Below the pieces are notes generated by a model that worked only from the letters and a program-made list of their open reading frames with translations, searched no databases and was not told the origin of the DNA. A stretch of DNA of 64,000 nt from Rhizopus arrhizus (Eukaryota; Mucoromycota; Mucoromycetes; Mucorales; Rhizopodaceae): NCBI GenBank assembly GCA_024220505.1, contig JAKZZE010000025.1, forward strand, positions 806,001-870,000, written 5' to 3'. The position numbers and the translations under genes were made by a program. Below, piece after piece: positions 63,003 through 64,000 of the stretch; the stretch's first letter is position 1; every line of letters starts with the position of its first letter.

Positions 63003-64000
63003 ACCTTTCTTTCGCTCTTCCGACCGTTACACAAGGTATAGTACGCGTAATCAACTTTGAACTCAAATATCTCTGCGAATACGATACATCCATCCACCGT
63101 TTTAACACCAAAATAATCGTTGTATTTTTCTCTACAAACTATATTTTTTTCAACTCGATTGCTCTATTTTTCATCATTTTCGACATTTCCCATGTCTCAA
63201 CAATCTGGTTCCCCCATTTCGCTCATCTCGCAAGATGGAGTTGCAAATGTCAACATTACAAACCCTTCTGACATGCAACAAGCTTTGCAATATTTATTGC
63301 ACAACTTCCAAACCCTCCAGCAACGTGTTTCAACACACGATGACTTGTTTGCTGAACTGACTGCTTTACGCAGTGAAAACGCTACTCTGAAGGCGAAAAT
63401 CGCCTCACTCGAATCTCAACTCTCCGCTGGCGCTGACGTCAACAGTTCTTCCGCTTTTTCCTCTTTGGCTTCCGACCAGGCTACCATACGTGCACCCCAA
63501 GATGCACCCCAAATGAACAAAGTAACCTATAGTGCTATTGCTGCCAAGGCTGCTGCTACTGCTACTGCTACTATCCCCTCTCGTCGCCCACCTAGCAAGA
63601 AGCGTAAGCTTGCTGCTAGTCGTACATTTATGCCAGTTGACCCTTCTGCTCCTCGTGGATTCGAGTACTTGTACTTGAATCGCAACCGCAAGCTGTCCCG
63701 TTCTGAAGTTCGCAGAAACCTCCGTTTGCTTGGTCTTGATCTTTCCCGTGTCTTGGACATCTGCTTTCCTGGCCCCAAGGTCATTGGCCTCTTGGTCCAC
63801 GTTCAATACAAAGAAGAGGTGATCTCTCTTCTATCCACAGCCAAGGTTCCGTTGGTTGACGGTTTTGATCCATTGGATCCTGTCAACTTGGCGGATCCTG
63901 AGCTCCAGCATCTTTCATCGGCTGACAAGGCTAATGAATGTGCTGAGCTCCAGTTCACTCGCTGCTCCCGTGCTCTCTCTCGTCTTGGTGCTGGCCGTGC
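63003..64000 (+). mobile_element. LINE copy 7, 5' end only (window edge)
   Basis: Starts ACCTTTCTTTCGCTC after the copy 6 tail. Over all 998 bases visible I see no difference from copy 1 (31395-32392), making this the most similar pair in the window. The remainder lies beyond the window. Confidence 0.93.
63192..64000 (+). CDS. LINE ORF1 (copy 7), partial
   Basis: First 269 codons of a type 1 ORF1 (MSQQSGSPIS...), open to the window edge. It includes the coiled coil, KKRK motif and RRM-like region. Same sequence as copy 1 as far as can be seen. Confidence 0.88.
   Translation, partial: MSQQSGSPISLISQDGVANVNITNPSDMQQALQYLLHNFQTLQQRVSTHDDLFAELTALRSENATLKAKIASLESQLSAGADVNSSSAFSSLASDQATIRAPQDAPQMNKVTYSAIAAKAAATATATIPSRRPPSKKRKLAASRTFMPVDPSAPRGFEYLYLNRNRKLSRSEVRRNLRLLGLDLSRVLDICFPGPKVIGLLVHVQYKEEVISLLSTAKVPLVDGFDPLDPVNLADPELQHLSSADKANECAELQFTRCSRALSRLGAGR

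Overview
This 64 kb window is a transposon-dense, eukaryotic and most likely fungal region. The evidence is chromodomain-type Ty3/Gypsy polyproteins, DD34E Tc1/mariner elements, short (50-60 nt) GT-AG introns, a tRNA-Ile(AAU) and AT-rich spacers. I favour an early-diverging (Mucoromycota-like) fungus, but that is an inference from element content. No convincing ordinary host protein-coding gene was found; the only clear host-type gene is a tRNA-Ile broken at a LINE junction.

Left part (1-31.3 kb): a graveyard of nested elements. In order: an edge-truncated Tc1-like element (1-900); a decayed full-length Tc1-like element (1510-3150); old LTR-like direct repeats (about 3.2-4.4 kb); a Ty3-type gag-protease relic (5161-7680) carrying a solo LTR with a GAGAT target duplication; an L1-like LINE (8016-9480) split by LTR sequence, with its downstream piece inverted (9691-9980); a minus-strand Ty3 chromovirus (9981-16343) with one stop codon and one frameshift; a second Ty3 element (16344-22251) with a candidate -1 frameshift site between gag and pol, interrupted by a structurally intact Tc1-like element (19216-20861); a solo LTR (22423-22719); a DDE transposase relic (24154-24696); a Tc1-like element (25535-28846) that itself contains another Tc1-like element (26956-28626); and an AT-rich array of about 0.5 kb repeat units (29.1-30.8 kb) with two inverse copies at 23.3-24.0 kb.

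Right part (31.3-64 kb): a head-to-tail array of non-LTR elements beginning inside a tRNA-Ile gene. Five full-length LINEs (31395, 41205, 46068, 51986, 58153), one 5'-truncated divergent LINE (56827), one LINE running off the window (63003) and four tRNA-headed SINEs (36275, 36797, 50908, 51450) all end in the same sequence, CTGAGCTAAGCGACC. That tail resembles the antisense of a tRNA 5' end, and each following element starts immediately after it. Three LINEs have both ORFs open. LINEs and SINEs share a 12-nt 3' hairpin whose stem pairs covary. One SINE is interrupted by a 3.86 kb CACTG-ended DNA transposon with a 3-bp target duplication; it carries a four-exon gene and no transposase that I recognise.

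The main proposal is that the LINE encodes the replication machinery, the SINEs parasitise it through the shared hairpin and tail, and the tail re-creates the insertion target, so the array grows at one tRNA locus.
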